This document shows, piece after piece, positions 22,128 through 32,695 of a stretch of DNA of 64,000 nucleotides (positions within the stretch are counted from its first letter, which is position 1; every line of letters begins with the position of its first letter). The notes beneath the pieces are model-generated. The model was not told where the DNA came from. It saw only the letters and a program-made list of their open reading frames with translations, and ran no database searches. The stretch spans positions 139,615 to 203,614 of the forward strand of contig KL197759.1 of NCBI GenBank assembly GCA_000697665.1. Direction: 5' to 3'. The stretch is from Jaapia argillacea MUCL 33604 (taxonomy: Eukaryota; Basidiomycota; Agaricomycetes; Jaapiales; Jaapiaceae). The position numbers and the translations under genes are program-made.

Positions 22128-24472
22128 TCAGTGCTCCGTCTCCTCCCATGTCCTCCCAACAGTCTTGATGAGATCCGCCTCGGTAATCTGTTTGCCACTT
22201 GAAAAGTAGCCAGCAGCGATCTTGGCATCGATCTCAACTCGAGAATCAGGTGGGATAAGGTATTCTGTTAAAACAATCAAAGTAAGAACGCGATAGCCAG
22301 GTAGAAACGGGAGAAAACTGGCCTGGGATATCATAACGCTTCAGAATGGGAATACCAGACTCCACGATCGCGTTGTATTTCCTGTGGACGCAGTGAGTAT
22401 AAGACGACATGCAAAGGGAGGTGTCATGGGGACATACATGTCGCTCATTGAGACCATGTTATGGATCTTCGTGATACCAAGCCAGTGCAACACGTCCGGC
22501 ATTAATGCTTGGAAGCGCATATCCTTCACACCCGCAATAAGTTCAGTAGACTTGAAGTACTTGTCGGCAGAATCTCCTCCTCGTTTCCTCAGGTTATAGA
22601 CCAGGTATCTGTGTCGTCAATCACCAGGTGAGAAAATGGCGAACACAGAGCGCAGGAATGATTCTTACTTCGTCACCTCTCCCAGCGCACGGCCTTCCTT
22701 TCGGAAGTAGACGACGACACCGACACCGCCTCGCTGAGCGGTCCTAACGCATTCCTCGATTGCGTAGATTAGGTAGGGCTTGCATGTACAGATATCAGAG
22801 CCGAAAACGTCCGACCCGTTGCCTATGATTTCAAGAGAATTCAGAGAGCAAATAGCCAGGAAGATCATTTTGACGTACATTCATCGTGAACTCGTAAGGT
22901 CAGTTCCTTCGATTCGTCAGTCAAGTACGATGCGGGACCAACTGGAGGGAAATGAGCAACTTGATCGATAGTTGAAAGGAGGGCACTTACAAATATAAAC
23001 GGTCAAACCCCCGATGGGAGGAAGGAAAATCTTGACATCCGGACGTGTGATCAGTTCAGGATACATTCCTCCAGTATCCTCAAACAAAGCCCGCCGTAAC
23101 AAACTCTCGGATCTATAAAAGTGTGTTCGTCAACATTCAAAAAAGAGTGGCTTTCGAGGATACTCACATCCCAAAGCGCTCGGCCACCCCAGGTAGGTAC
23201 CAAACAGGCTCGACAGCAGCCTTAGACACACTGATCTCCACACCAGGGTCGGCGGTACTCAAAGTCCCATCGGGGTTCATCAACGGCCGACTCTTCAATA
23301 AAATCTTGCCATCGACGGTCAACTCTCCCTTCCTAGCGCTCTCATCAATCTCCGAAAGCTTCATATGCGCTTTGGTCACGGCGATACTAGGTCGGACATC
23401 TAATCCAAGCTCCTCGATTTCCTTCCTGAACACTTGAGGGACTAGGTGACCCCAGGGATCGAAGGAGACGATCTTCTTAGGGTGAGACCAGGAAGGTTGG
23501 GGAGGAACGGGTACGGGAGGTTCGGTCTTTGAGTAGTCGGGTTTGTGGGTGGGAGAGAGGGTGCCCATGGCAATTGCAAGGGCACGATAGATGGAGTAGG
23601 ATCCGGAGTGGGCGCCGATGGCATTGCGCTGTTTGATGGAGGATGGGAGACGAGAACAGATGACTGGTCCACGAATGGATGGGTCTGAAGCTCCCCACGT
23701 TAAAGGGAAAGGCTTGACACCGAATTGATCAGGATAGGCTGATGGAAAGGAAGTAACGGCATGTCAGTCAATCTGATAAAAATAAGACAGAAGGAAGCAA
23801 CGAAACGGGACGCAAAATGGAACGCAGTGAAGGGTGAACACGACGACGTGCAGGGAACGGGACACTGGCACGCAGCTCACGTTTTGGAATTTACGAAAAC
23901 ATGACATATTTACGTGATCGTTCTGCGTCAACTCATTGCATTTCACTCAAACGGGATGGGAGGTGGATGTGATCCAACAATCTGACCCACGCAGGTTCAC
24001 GTCGGGGAATGACAACGTCGTGGATATCCAAGAGTCCCGAGACACGACATGGTGGGACAAGAAAGAATACATCACGCGACTTACTGGTCAATATGACCCT
24101 CTGAGGATACAACAATTTCTCTCGTTCCCTGTCAGCCATATGCTTCTCGATGCTCGAAGCAGACCCGACGGATGAGATAGACGAAGAAAGTGGCACAGAT
24201 CCCATGCTAGGCGATTGAGCCCCAGGCGTTGAGATCGTCGACGGGGTCTCACGACCCGAGATAGCTACACCACCACTGACTGGAACTAGTGGAGGCGACG
24301 ATGGGGTGATCGTCATCGCATCTAACTGTAAGATGTCGAAACAATGAGGTCAACAAAGGAAATGATTTCAACACACGAATGAACGGACCTTAGCTTGCAG
24401 AGTCTGCTGGGACACCTGCAGAGACTGAAGCTGACTCAATATTTGGGTCAATACGGCATCTGAGGCAGACAT
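22128..24472 (-). CDS. URC1: uracil-catabolism protein, GTP cyclohydrolase II-like (URC1)
   Basis: Member of the fungal URC1 family, which resembles GTP cyclohydrolase II and is needed to use uracil as a nitrogen source; its exact reaction is unsettled. Nine exons (24389-24472, 24085-24325, 23168-23738, 22991-23112, 22879-22941, 22669-22822, 22438-22608, 22323-22381, 22128-22264) give 533 aa. Family landmarks are PLTWGASDPSIRGP, WYLPGVAERFG, RRALFEDTGGMYPEL and LPPIGGLTVYIFG. The zinc-site analogue has Cys at 361, 372 and 374 (GSDVFGSDICTC), and YFRKEGRALGEVTKY follows. The last intron appears to be GC-AG (donor at 22322), because no in-frame GT donor fits. Intron 2 is 346 nt, unusually long here. 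The N-terminal 100 residues are Ser/Pro-rich. Confidence 0.88.
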
Positions 24473-24572
24473 AATGGTTTGGCCGTCTAAAGATATTCGA
24501 CACACGTTCGCGCTGGTGGAGCTAAGACAAGGTGGATGGAATACCCGAGGCAGCCTGCAGGCGACACGGGCT

Positions 24573-24580
24573 CTTATATA
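24573..24580 (-). promoter_or_regulatory. TATA box of URC1
   Basis: TATATAAG on the minus strand, about 100 nt before the ATG at 24472. Confidence 0.55.
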
Positions 24581-24782
24581 CCGTTGCCCACGTGTGCGGA
24601 CTCAATAAACTGCGACGCGCTTGATTGGCTTTTTGGCTTCCATTCCCCAATCATTCGCGTTTGTTATTATGTGTCTGTGAACGTGCAATGGGAATCTGTT
24701 ATAACTTCGGAGTCTACACACATTCAATGATTCATTGAGTCGTAGAATTTCGGATCCACCTCAAATTCCTGCCCTTCACCAT

Positions 24783-26123
24783 TCAAGCGTGTCCACGAAT
24801 CGGCTTGGACTCGTATCTTCGGGGCGGCGATAAGGAGATTAGTCACAGAAGCATAAAGAGATACAGACGTCACTCACGGTTCCTCCAGATATCTGACCTC
24901 TTCCTCGGTCAACGATAATCCTCGGATGATAGCCTCCTCGAGTCGTTCGACGGAGCTGACTCCGACAATAGGACTGGAAACTTTTCCTTGAACCCATGCC
25001 AAAGCAACTTGACCCATCGTACAACCCTTCTTCTGGGCAATCTCTTCCGCCCGTGAGATAACCAGCTTGTCCGATTCTCTGTGTTTGGATTCCGACGGAG
25101 TCCCCTTGGCAAAGGAAGTCCGTGCAGTTTCGGTGCCTAGTGGACGAGCGAGGTGTCCGGCCGCGAGGGGAGCCCAAGGGATGATGCCGATTCCATTATG
25201 GTTACAGTATGCGTGCATCTCTCGCTCCTAGGTGACAACAGTATGATGAGGTCAATGGGGCAACATTCCAGCTTGTTACGCACCTCCTCACGATAGAGCA
25301 GCGAGTATTCATCTTGCATACTGACGAACTTAGTCCACCCATTCTTCTCCGCAACAGCATTCAACATCGCAAACTGCCAACACCTCATCGAACTAGCCCC
25401 AATATATCTCACCTTCCCGCTCTGCACCAAATCATGCAAAGCCTTCATCGTTTCCTCCATCGGAGTATTAGCGTCAAACCGATGAATCTGATAAAGGTCG
25501 ATATAAGTGGTTTTGAGTCGTTGCAGTGAGGCCTCAACAGCGTTAAAAATGGCTGCACGAGAGAGACCACTCTGATTCACGTAGTCTCGCTGCTTGAGGA
25601 GGTCCGGTCGTCCTATAACGCGGACCGAAACATCCTTGTGTACCAAGGCGAAGCACTTGGTGGCGATTATCAGTTCCGAACGGGGAATATTGTACTGTGG
25701 TGGGGAGACGATCAGAAGGCTGACGCGGTTGGGGGTAATGTGTTCATATCACCGTCTCTATGAACTTCGCGACGATTCGCTTAGATTCTCCATTCGAGTA
25801 AACGTTGGCCGTGTCGATAGTCGTGATTCCACGGTCCCAAGCAGCCTTTAGGATCGGGAGAGCCTTGTCCTCATCTAGGACCCAAGGCTGGTACAAATGT
25901 GAGTCTCATCGAGTTGAAGTGGAGATGAGGGAGTGACTAACCTCCCACTTCGACGAGCCAAAGGACATGGTCCCAAGCTAACCCATAGATATAGCGCATT
26001 AGCAAACTAATCAAGCGAAAAGGAAAAACTTTCGATTTCACGAACAATCGGAACAGAGACACGCAGCCCCGATTGTCCAAGCTGGTGATATTCGACGTAG
26101 AGTTGATCTGAATTCGTCGCCAT
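24783..26123 (-). CDS. aldo-keto reductase
   Basis: NADPH-dependent carbonyl reductase of the AKR superfamily, closest in pattern to Kv-beta/pyridoxal-reductase-like and aryl-alcohol-dehydrogenase-like fungal members. Six exons (26046-26123, 25942-25977, 25753-25887, 25284-25694, 24878-25227, 24783-24816) give 347 aa. The catalytic tetrad is visible: Asp63 and Tyr68 ([10 protein letters not shown]), Lys96 (IIATKCF) and His154 (LYQIHRFD). Other landmarks are [41 protein letters not shown] and a C-terminal [15 protein letters not shown] encoded by a 34-nt last exon. Substrate cannot be read from sequence. It lies upstream of URC1 on the same strand, but nothing links the two functionally. Confidence 0.93.
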
Positions 26124-26979
26124 TGTTCCTCGCGTTCTTTCGACAAGGAGGCAGGGCAAAACGAAGGGATGATATGTATTATGTGGCATCTCCCATCCTG
26201 CTTCTATAGTGCTGAAGATGTAATGCCATCTCTTGTGATGAACAGATGGGCCACCTTAGGCCGCAAATGACACGCTCAACTGACAAAACACAATGTCATG
26301 AGACCCAGTCGCGAGAGGACATCAGATACGCTTACCGGTTATTTTGTTCTTCACACCGATGGTCGCACATTGGACTCAAGGAGGGACAAGTGAGTGCGAG
26401 TGGTCGGTTGAAATGCCTAGGATAGACGATAAACGAATCGCCTTGTTGCCTACTACTGGCAATGATCAGGAATGAAAGAAAGTATAAGCGATCGAGGGAG
26501 TCAGCAGGAGATGAATTAGCTGAAGGGAATGTAGATGAAGCGGTCTTAGCGCAGGGGAACAAGAGGTCAGGGCCATGGGATGTAGAACCATCCGCGGTTG
26601 TGGGGAGCTCGGGTAGAGCAAATGGGTGTTTGCCAAGACTCATAACTATCAGCTCTGCAATGTGTCCGCCGAATCGTTTGCCGATGTAACGATTGTGACA
26701 TTTTTGATGCTCGATATGAAGCGAAGAGGAAACGAGCTCAAGAACAACGGAATTTTGAACGACGAGAGGTGGTACAAGTTGAGGACTGGTCTCGCCGGGA
26801 AAGAATGATCGTCTATGAAATATTGAAAAGGAAAGGAAAGCTGAATCGGAGAGGAAGGGGGCAATTTGGTCATGTCATTTCCATATTCCTGCCAAGGGAA
26901 CGTCGCCTTTACACTTACCTCGAAGCCGAAAACCAAAAACACGGATGATTTCCTCATGATGGATATAGCGAAATCTGAA
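26124..26979. other. intergenic; contains a 22-bp sequence shared with 28376-28397
   Basis: Between the AKR start and the F-box stop. No gene recognised. The stretch 26605-26626 (gagctcgggtagagcaaatg and two more G) recurs exactly at 28376-28397 next to a duplicated F-box 5' end. On the minus strand it can be read inside a 103-aa open frame that I cannot assign. Confidence 0.4.
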
Positions 26980-28182
26980 TCATCGGCGGCGAAGAGTCTC
27001 CAATTCTCCAACACCACCTCGAAGGAGATGAAGAGTTCCTTTCTGCTCCAGGGTAGGCAACAATCTCCTCATTCCCGCATTCCAATTATCCACGCCCATC
27101 TTCCACGCGTACGAGCCCTCCATATAAACCAGTTTCAACTTCGGAAAGTTGAAATCAGACGACAAGCAAGCGTCCACGAGCGCAAACCTGGTGGCGGGAT
27201 CAGACGCCGGATCCATCTCCCAATATCCCCTCAAAATCGTTCTCTCGAGATCCTTGGAAGGTAACTTTGAAAAGAGACGAGGTATCGTGGCAGTGATATC
27301 GAACGACCACGAAGGTGTGTCAGAGCGAACGTCGTAGTGGAGAGCGATATCTTGAAGCGACTTGCAATGAACCAGCATACGCTCATAATGGAAGGAGACT
27401 TCTCGCCAGTCATCCGCTGAAATGATAGATAGGACAAACCATCTGTAATGTGACATCCAAATACATGAGGGAAACTCACCTGCTGCGTTCCAAACTCCCA
27501 TAAATTGCACGCTCAAAGTTGTAAGGGCCGGCCCAACAACCTGCAAAAACTGATTTATCGCTGGCATATCAACCAAATACACCCTCTGCAACTCCAACGT
27601 CACAAGATTTGGCAATGTGAGGGTCCGAAGGAGACGATCAAGAATCTCCGGAAACCTGTCACTGCATTCTAGGTGAATTGACTCAATCGACGAGTCGGAA
27701 ATGATTCTCGAAGCGTTGGGCAACTTGTCGTAAGTTTCACTTTTGAGGTAGACATGCTTGACTTGGGTGAACGGTAACAGGAATGCACCGAGATCGGGGA
27801 TGTGACAGCTGGCCAAATTCAACACCTTTACTGTAGCCACGTTGGGCAATAGCTCGACTAGTGCATCCTGGTCCGTAAAGTCCACTCCAGCACATTCCAA
27901 CGTTTCGAGTGCGGGTAGCTTGAAACGAAATGGGGTCATCTCGTTCCTTGTAAGCAGAACCCTGAGGATTCGAATGAAACCGGCAACGCTAGGATCGGTT
28001 TGTAACAACTGTTTGAATCGCTCGAGATTGCGCGTTCGAAGTCGGATTTCGTTGAATAGATGGTATCTGGCTCGTGCCCGACAAGGACGAGACACGAATG
28101 CAACAGCACACAAAGACTTCGTGTCGCCCACTAACTTGTCGATGATCTTGTCGACCAACTCGGGGGGAACGATGAGAGTCAT
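26980..28182 (-). CDS. F-box-like / leucine-rich protein
   Basis: Probably an SCF ubiquitin-ligase substrate adaptor of the type hugely expanded in agaricomycetes. Exons 27480-28182 and 26980-27416 (63-nt intron) give 379 aa. The N-terminus has the F-box-like helix pattern (PPELVDKIIDKLVGDTKSL, then FVSRPCRARARYHLF). The rest carries irregular leucine-rich segments (LPALETLECAGV, LPNVATVKVLNLASC, LPNLVTLELQRVYL). Skp1-binding residues are not certain from sequence. The ATG at 28182 is preferred to the longer open frame because a TATATA lies 70 nt upstream of it and MTLIVPPELVD is the family-typical start. Confidence 0.75.
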   Translation of the reverse strand: MTLIVPPELVDKIIDKLVGDTKSLCAVAFVSRPCRARARYHLFNEIRLRTRNLERFKQLLQTDPSVAGFIRILRVLLTRNEMTPFRFKLPALETLECAGVDFTDQDALVELLPNVATVKVLNLASCHIPDLGAFLLPFTQVKHVYLKSETYDKLPNASRIISDSSIESIHLECSDRFPEILDRLLRTLTLPNLVTLELQRVYLVDMPAINQFLQVVGPALTTLSVQFMGVWNAAGEFPSCIWMSHYRWFVLSIISADDWREVSFHYERMLVHCKSLQDIALHYDVRSDTPSWSFDITATIPRLFSKLPSKDLERTILRGYWEMDPASDPATRFALVDACLSSDFNFPKLKLVYMEGSYAWKMGVDNWNAGMRRLLPTLEQKGTLHLLRGGVGELETLRRR

Positions 28183-28252
28183 ATTCGATGGTGGTGGCGA
28201 GAGGGGAAAAAGTGATCGAGAGAGTGAGAGTTGTAGCTGTGCAGGATGAGTG

Positions 28253-28258
28253 TATATA
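28253..28258 (-). promoter_or_regulatory. TATA box of the F-box gene
   Basis: TATATA about 70 nt upstream of the F-box ATG. Confidence 0.5.
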
Positions 28259-28375
28259 CTAACATCACCATAGCGACCAGTTGATCGCAAGTCTCGTAAC
28301 CAGAAGCTTTGGTTTGTACAACTGGACACAGTCTGACAGATTAAGAAACTACGCATTTCACCTTACAATTGTATA

Positions 28376-28530
28376 GAGCTCGGGTAGAGCAAATGGGGGA
28401 ACGATGAGAACCATATTCGGTGTTGGTGGGGGCGACAGGGGAAAGAAAGTGGGAGTTGGCAGCCGCACAGAAATGAGGCATCACCATGGTGACCCAGCTG
28501 ATCGGGAGATTTCCCTTGCACGCTTTTTTC
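28376..28530 (-). pseudogene. duplicated fragment of the F-box gene 5' end and promoter
   Basis: Similar to 28165-28290, offset by about 230 bp: gggggaacgatgaga, ggtgggggcgacaggggaaa and catcaccatggtgacc match the first codons, 5' leader and promoter of the F-box gene. The copied start would read MVLIVPP and then runs into the 22-bp sequence shared with 26605-26626, so it is a chimeric remnant without a downstream gene. Confidence 0.6.
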
Positions 28531-28782
28531 GTACATATCCCCCACCTTAAACAGACCCGGCTGTGAGATGTTAGAATATCCTGAATATGATCCTTACCAT
28601 TGCCTCAATTTGTTGAGGGATTTGGGGCGGGAATAAAGTCGACAACTCGGTCAAAATGTGATAACGGATTTGGCGAGACCCCACAGCCAATGCTCGAACT
28701 CTGAATTTGCCACAATGGACCAAATTTAGAATTTGGTGTATGAATAAGTGGCTTGGCATATTCCGACACAAATGCAAAGTAT

Positions 28783-28944
28783 TGTCACCATCGCATAGAC
28801 AAAGTGAAAGCTGATCTTTTTGTTTATCTTTGCTACAGCCACATATCCTATTCTTCAGTGTGTTGTCATGGTTACGAAGGGTATGCAACCGCAGCAAAGG
28901 TAAACAAAAAGATCAGCATTCACTTTGTCTATGCTGCTGTGACA
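28783..28944. repeat. 162-bp long-hairpin repeat, copy 1
   Basis: Near-perfect inverted repeat: the left arm starts TGTCACCATCGCATAGACAA and the right arm ends TTGTCTATGCTGCTGTGACA. Arms are about 65 nt with a loop of about 30 nt. If transcribed it would fold into a long stem, a plausible Dicer substrate. Confidence 0.85.
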
Positions 28945-29184
28945 CACCTTAAACAGACCTGGCTGTGAGATGTTAGAATATCCTAAATATGATCCTTACC
29001 ATTGCCTCAATTCGTTGCGGGATTTGGGGCAGGAATAAAGTCGACAACTTGGTCAAAATGTGATAATGAGTTTGGCGAGACCCCACAGCCAATGCTCGAA
29101 CTCTGAATTTGCCAGAATGGACCAAATTTAGAATTTGGCGCATGAATAAGTGGCTTGGCATATTCTGACACAAATGCAAAGTAT

Positions 29185-29346
29185 TGTCACTGTCGCATAG
29201 ACAAAGTGAAAGCTGATCTTTTTGTTTACCTTTGCTGTGGCTGCATATCCTATTCTTCAGTGTGTTGTCATGGTTACGAAGGGTATGCAACTGCAGCAAA
29301 GGTAAACAAAAAGATCAGCATTTCCTTTGTCTATGATGCTGTGACA
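29185..29346. repeat. 162-bp long-hairpin repeat, copy 2
   Basis: Same length and structure as copy 1 with a few substitutions (left arm starts TGTCACTGTCGCATAGACAA; right arm ends CTATGATGCTGTGACA). Confidence 0.85.
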
Positions 29347-29967
29347 ATACTTTGCATTTGTGTCGGAATATGCCAAGCCATTATCTGAGCGCTAAATTCT
29401 AAATTTGGTCGGTTGTGACAAACTCAGAGTTTGAGCATCGGCTATGGGGTCTGGTTGAACCTGTTATCACATTTTGACTTAGCTGTCGACTGTATTCCCG
29501 CCCCAAACCCCTCGACAAATTGAGGCAATGGTAAGGATCATATTCAAGATATTCTACCATCTTACAGCTGGGTCTGTTTAAGGTGACAATACTTTGCATT
29601 TGTGTCAGAATATGCCAAGCCACTTATCTGACTGCTAAATTCTAAATTTGGTCGGTTGTGACAAATTCAGAGTTTGAGCATTGGCTACAGGGTCTCACCA
29701 AACCTGTTATCACATTTTGACTTAGCTGTCAACTGTATTCCCGCCCCAAACCCCTCGATAAATTGAGGCAATAGTAAGGATCATATTCAGGATATTTCAC
29801 CATCTTACAGACGGGTCTGTTTAAGGTGCCCCGCTACACTCGAAATTCACCTTCGCGTGCCCCACACATAGAGACTGGACACGAGTTTAAGTAATTGCAC
29901 TCAGGAGCCCTGAGTGTCCAGGTGTGGACTCGAGAAAGTGTATTCAGAATGGGAATTGTATGGTTTT

Positions 29968-30012
29968 GTGGCGGGACTCGACACCTTCCAAATTGGGTAG
30001 CGCTTCTCTTTG
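29968..30012 (+). repeat. left arm of a 580-bp inverted repeat
   Basis: About 45 bp (GTGGCGGGACTCGACACCTT onward, including GGGTAGCGCTTC) matches the reverse complement of 30505-30550 with a handful of mismatches. It may mark the end of a second degenerate element directly after the foldback element. Confidence 0.6.
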
Positions 30013-30086
30013 CCTCTGTCCTTACCGAATTTAGAAGGTGGCCATCATTTGGGTAATATAATGCAATAATTGTCCTTCTGTTTCAA

Positions 30087-30159
30087 GACACTGTGGTGTA
30101 ATGGTTACATTGTGGCTGCGGTTTTGACGATGCGTGGGTTCGAGTCCGACTATCTGTAC
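30087..30159 (+). pseudogene. tRNA-like sequence, degenerate
   Basis: It has a good A box (TGGTGTAATGG at 30094) and a B box (GGTTCGAGTCC at 30138), at tRNA spacing, followed by T runs. But the 5' acceptor half GACACTG does not pair with the 3' end TATCTGT and no clean anticodon stem forms. It is either a decayed tRNA or the head of a tRNA-derived SINE within the 29968-30550 inverted repeat. Confidence 0.4.
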
Positions 30160-30504
30160 TTTTCATGACTTTTTCTAGTCGGTTTTTATGGCCGTTGTGC
30201 AAAGCATACGCAACCCTATAATATTATTTTGCACTATTCTGTATTCTTTACCGGGTTGTTATGAGCAAAGATTAATTTCTTCACTCTCTTGAATGTTCAC
30301 CCATTGGTTCCATGTTGGATAGGGTGCAGAAAAATCCAATTTCCTGGTTAAATGGAGTTCTTATGGTTCTATGATAAATACATATCAAATTTATCTGAAG
30401 GGGACAGGGGGTGGGGGAGGTGCTATGACTTGGGGAGACTGCAGAGCAGAGGACTCGAAGTTACGAGGCGGGACGGAAGTTGCCGCGCTGGGCTTTACCA
30501 GATT

Positions 30505-30550
30505 GGGGAAAGAAGCGCTACCCGATACGGAAGGTGTCGAGTCGCGCCAC
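30505..30550 (-). repeat. right arm of the 580-bp inverted repeat
   Basis: Reverse complement (GTGGCGCGACTCGACACCTT onward) matches 29968-30012. Confidence 0.6.
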
Positions 30551-30651
30551 CAGTCCGAATCGTATTCGTTTGATCACAAATTGAACATCAGATATTACTG
30601 GGTATCACATTATTAGCTTTCCACTCTCCTTAAATCATTGTCCCTTCCTTA

Positions 30652-32164
30652 TTAGAGGGTGCTAAACGTGTACGTGCTCTCCGAATAGAAAGGTTTCGAA
30701 GGGGAGAAGATAGTATCATCAGGTAATTCTCCTTGCCAATGAATGGCATCAACATATGACTGTTGCTCGAAGAATATCTGTAAAGATGAACTATTAAATC
30801 TCGACAAGACGAACCGAGAGCGGTGGGACCTACACAGCTGTTGGGCTCATAATAACCGCTACCATGCGCAGCCTTTTTGGGCGCGGAGTCGGGAGTGAGT
30901 TCGCCACAGGTATAAAGAGCTGTCCCAATCCGGTCGGTAGTCACATCCAAACTACGCAAACTTCAAGTCAGGGCGCATTCTTAAGGCGGGAGGGAGAAGG
31001 CAACTCACCGGATGCCGGAGGCATCACTCCAGGTACTTAAAACGGCTTCGTTCTTGCGGTAAGGTTCATAAACGAACAGGGCGTCGTATCCTTTATAGCA
31101 ATGATGGATCAAGGTAAGAACGATCGATATGACCAGGGTAGGGCTCACCTGTGCAGTTAACACCACACATATCAACATTAAACCCGTCACCGAGCAGTTT
31201 GGGAGTCGAGAAGTCCTGGAGAGCGCCCTTGGGAATGGTGATAATTTGATCGGTGGAGAAAAAGTTGGCATCGACGCCTTGATACTGGTCACTCTTGATA
31301 TAGAGAGTATGGTTGAGAACGCTTGGTTCGGACTCGTTGAAGGCGTTGAGTTGGAGGTACAAATGCGTCGTGGGCATAAAGGGAGTTCGTCTACACCCCG
31401 AGTCAGTTCCTATTTCTCGGGAAGAATGATTGAGACCTACTGTGAGAATGTAGCCCACATCTTCACAGACCAGGTAGCAGGTGCCTCGACATGGTGACTG
31501 ACATAAAAGTCGACGTCACCAGGGAACCCGGCTTCTCCATCAGGAGAGAAGTAATGGAAGACGATGCTATCCTGGGCTTGTGAAACGATTGAGAAGTTCC
31601 GGTAGTCGAAGCCAATTCCTCCGTGGAATGTCACGTTGATGTTTGGATCCACTTTGGAGTGTCCATTCACAGTCGTGTTGTAGGTGACACCGTCGAGCGT
31701 GAAAGACGCGTAAGCGAGACGATCGGCGTAACGGCTGTAGATGGAAAGGTGAACTACATTCCGTGGATGAGCGTAGCGCTACTAACCCAATTTGTGTGTT
31801 GAACCGAGGAGTATGAGTTGTCGGCGCGACGTAGAGTGTCTAGAAGAATTGTAATGAGAAGGCTGTTTTGAGGTAAGGCGTAGTCCCTTTCTTACAGGAT
31901 CGTCATATCCCAACGCGATATCCCTAGCCTGGCCCCACCGATCCTTGACATAAAGGTTCTGAGAAAGTTCGCAATGTAAGTCTCGTATGGCAGTCATGGA
32001 AGGACGATAAGACAAACCTTCAGAGTTGCTCCGTAGGGCAAAAAAGTTGCCTTGATATTGCCGGCTTCGATGCTATACTCTCCAAGGGGATCGTAAGGCG
32101 TAGGAGCCGCAACTGCGAACGCTAAAGCAGCGAAGCTGGAAATAATGGTTGAGAGTCTGACCAT
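30652..32164 (-). CDS. secreted aldose 1-epimerase (mutarotase)
   Basis: Interconverts alpha and beta anomers of aldohexoses, here probably outside the cell during carbohydrate use. Eight exons (32018-32164, 31896-31958, 31787-31839, 31441-31734, 31149-31390, 31009-31090, 30834-30951, 30652-30777) give 374 aa. A signal peptide is present (MVRLSTIISSFAALAFAVAA). Family landmarks are ATFLPYGATL, LGYDDP, IGRYADRLA, NVTFHGGIGFD with His125, and PTTHLYLQLN with His195. Glu337 (CIFFEQQSYVDAIHW) sits at the general-base position. Several NxT/NxS sites fit glycosylation of a secreted form. The start is fixed by the signal peptide and a TATAAAA about 75 nt upstream. Confidence 0.9.
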
Positions 32165-32695
32165 GGTAGTGACGATGGAAAGAAGCTAGATATCGAAGGA
32201 CGGTACTGGGGTGACTTACAACCAAAATCTCCCCAGGTTTTATATCTCAATACCACGGATTTTATTGAACCAAAGCCAGATGAATTCCGTACGACCCACC
32301 CGCATCCGTTGATAGATTCCCCGATGTACTCCAGATATGGTTGCTCGGAGATCGGGTAAAGCTACAAGGTACGAACGCCAGGTACGGCTCGGATATAATT
32401 TACAACATCGCGGAGAAGCAGCTGGGTTGTCGTCACTTGTAAAGGAACTTGTGTAATCGCAAATTACTGATGCGGGGATGTGGAAGGAAAGCTGGAGTCG
32501 GAGGTTGAGCGCCACTGGCACTTCCCTTTTGGGAGCTAGCACCCACTTTCGCCACGTGGACAATCTGTTCCGCTCCGACACTGTCCTCCGTCGGGTGCAG
32601 CAAGCACACACAAAGTCTGTCCAGAAAAATATGAATCTATCGCGCTATATACCACACATCTAAGATCCATCATTCAAACCCTCGTCAAAAGCACA
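32165..32695. other. intergenic, promoter of the epimerase
   Basis: 0.5 kb between the epimerase start and the TFIIIA stop. TATAAAA (minus strand) at 32238-32244. No gene seen. Confidence 0.5.
32238..32244 (-). promoter_or_regulatory. TATA box of the epimerase gene
   Basis: TATAAAA on the minus strand, about 75 nt before the ATG at 32164. Confidence 0.55.

Larger units (their letters stand above)
28543..29828. mobile_element. nested foldback element, non-autonomous
   Basis: 1286 bp bounded by an inverted repeat: CACCTTAAACAGACC at the left and GGTCTGTTTAAGGTG at the right. It has four copies of a unit of about 243 bp: A (28543-28782) and B (28945-29184) forward, C (29347-29585) and D (29586-29828) inverted. 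A 162-bp hairpin follows A and another follows B. A possible 4-bp target duplication CCCC flanks it (28539-28542, 29829-29832), but this is a C run. There is no transposase or other protein; small frames in the track of this region are repeats. It could be a MITE-like or foldback transposon built by insertion and duplication. Family unknown. Confidence 0.8.

Noticed and set aside
28571-29623. Repeated 71-108 aa open frames in the 28.5-29.6 kb block, similar to each other
   Set aside because: They are translations of the foldback repeat units and hairpins; no domain, and similarity follows the DNA repeats.
30087-30159. Functional tRNA
   Set aside because: A and B boxes are good but the acceptor stem does not pair and no anticodon stem is clear; listed as tRNA-like only.
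28500-30600. CRISPR-like array
   Set aside because: Repeats are hundreds of bp, inverted, without regular spacers, and the genome is fungal.
30652-31292. Several separate minus-strand open frames taken as small genes
   Set aside because: They join by short introns into one secreted aldose 1-epimerase.
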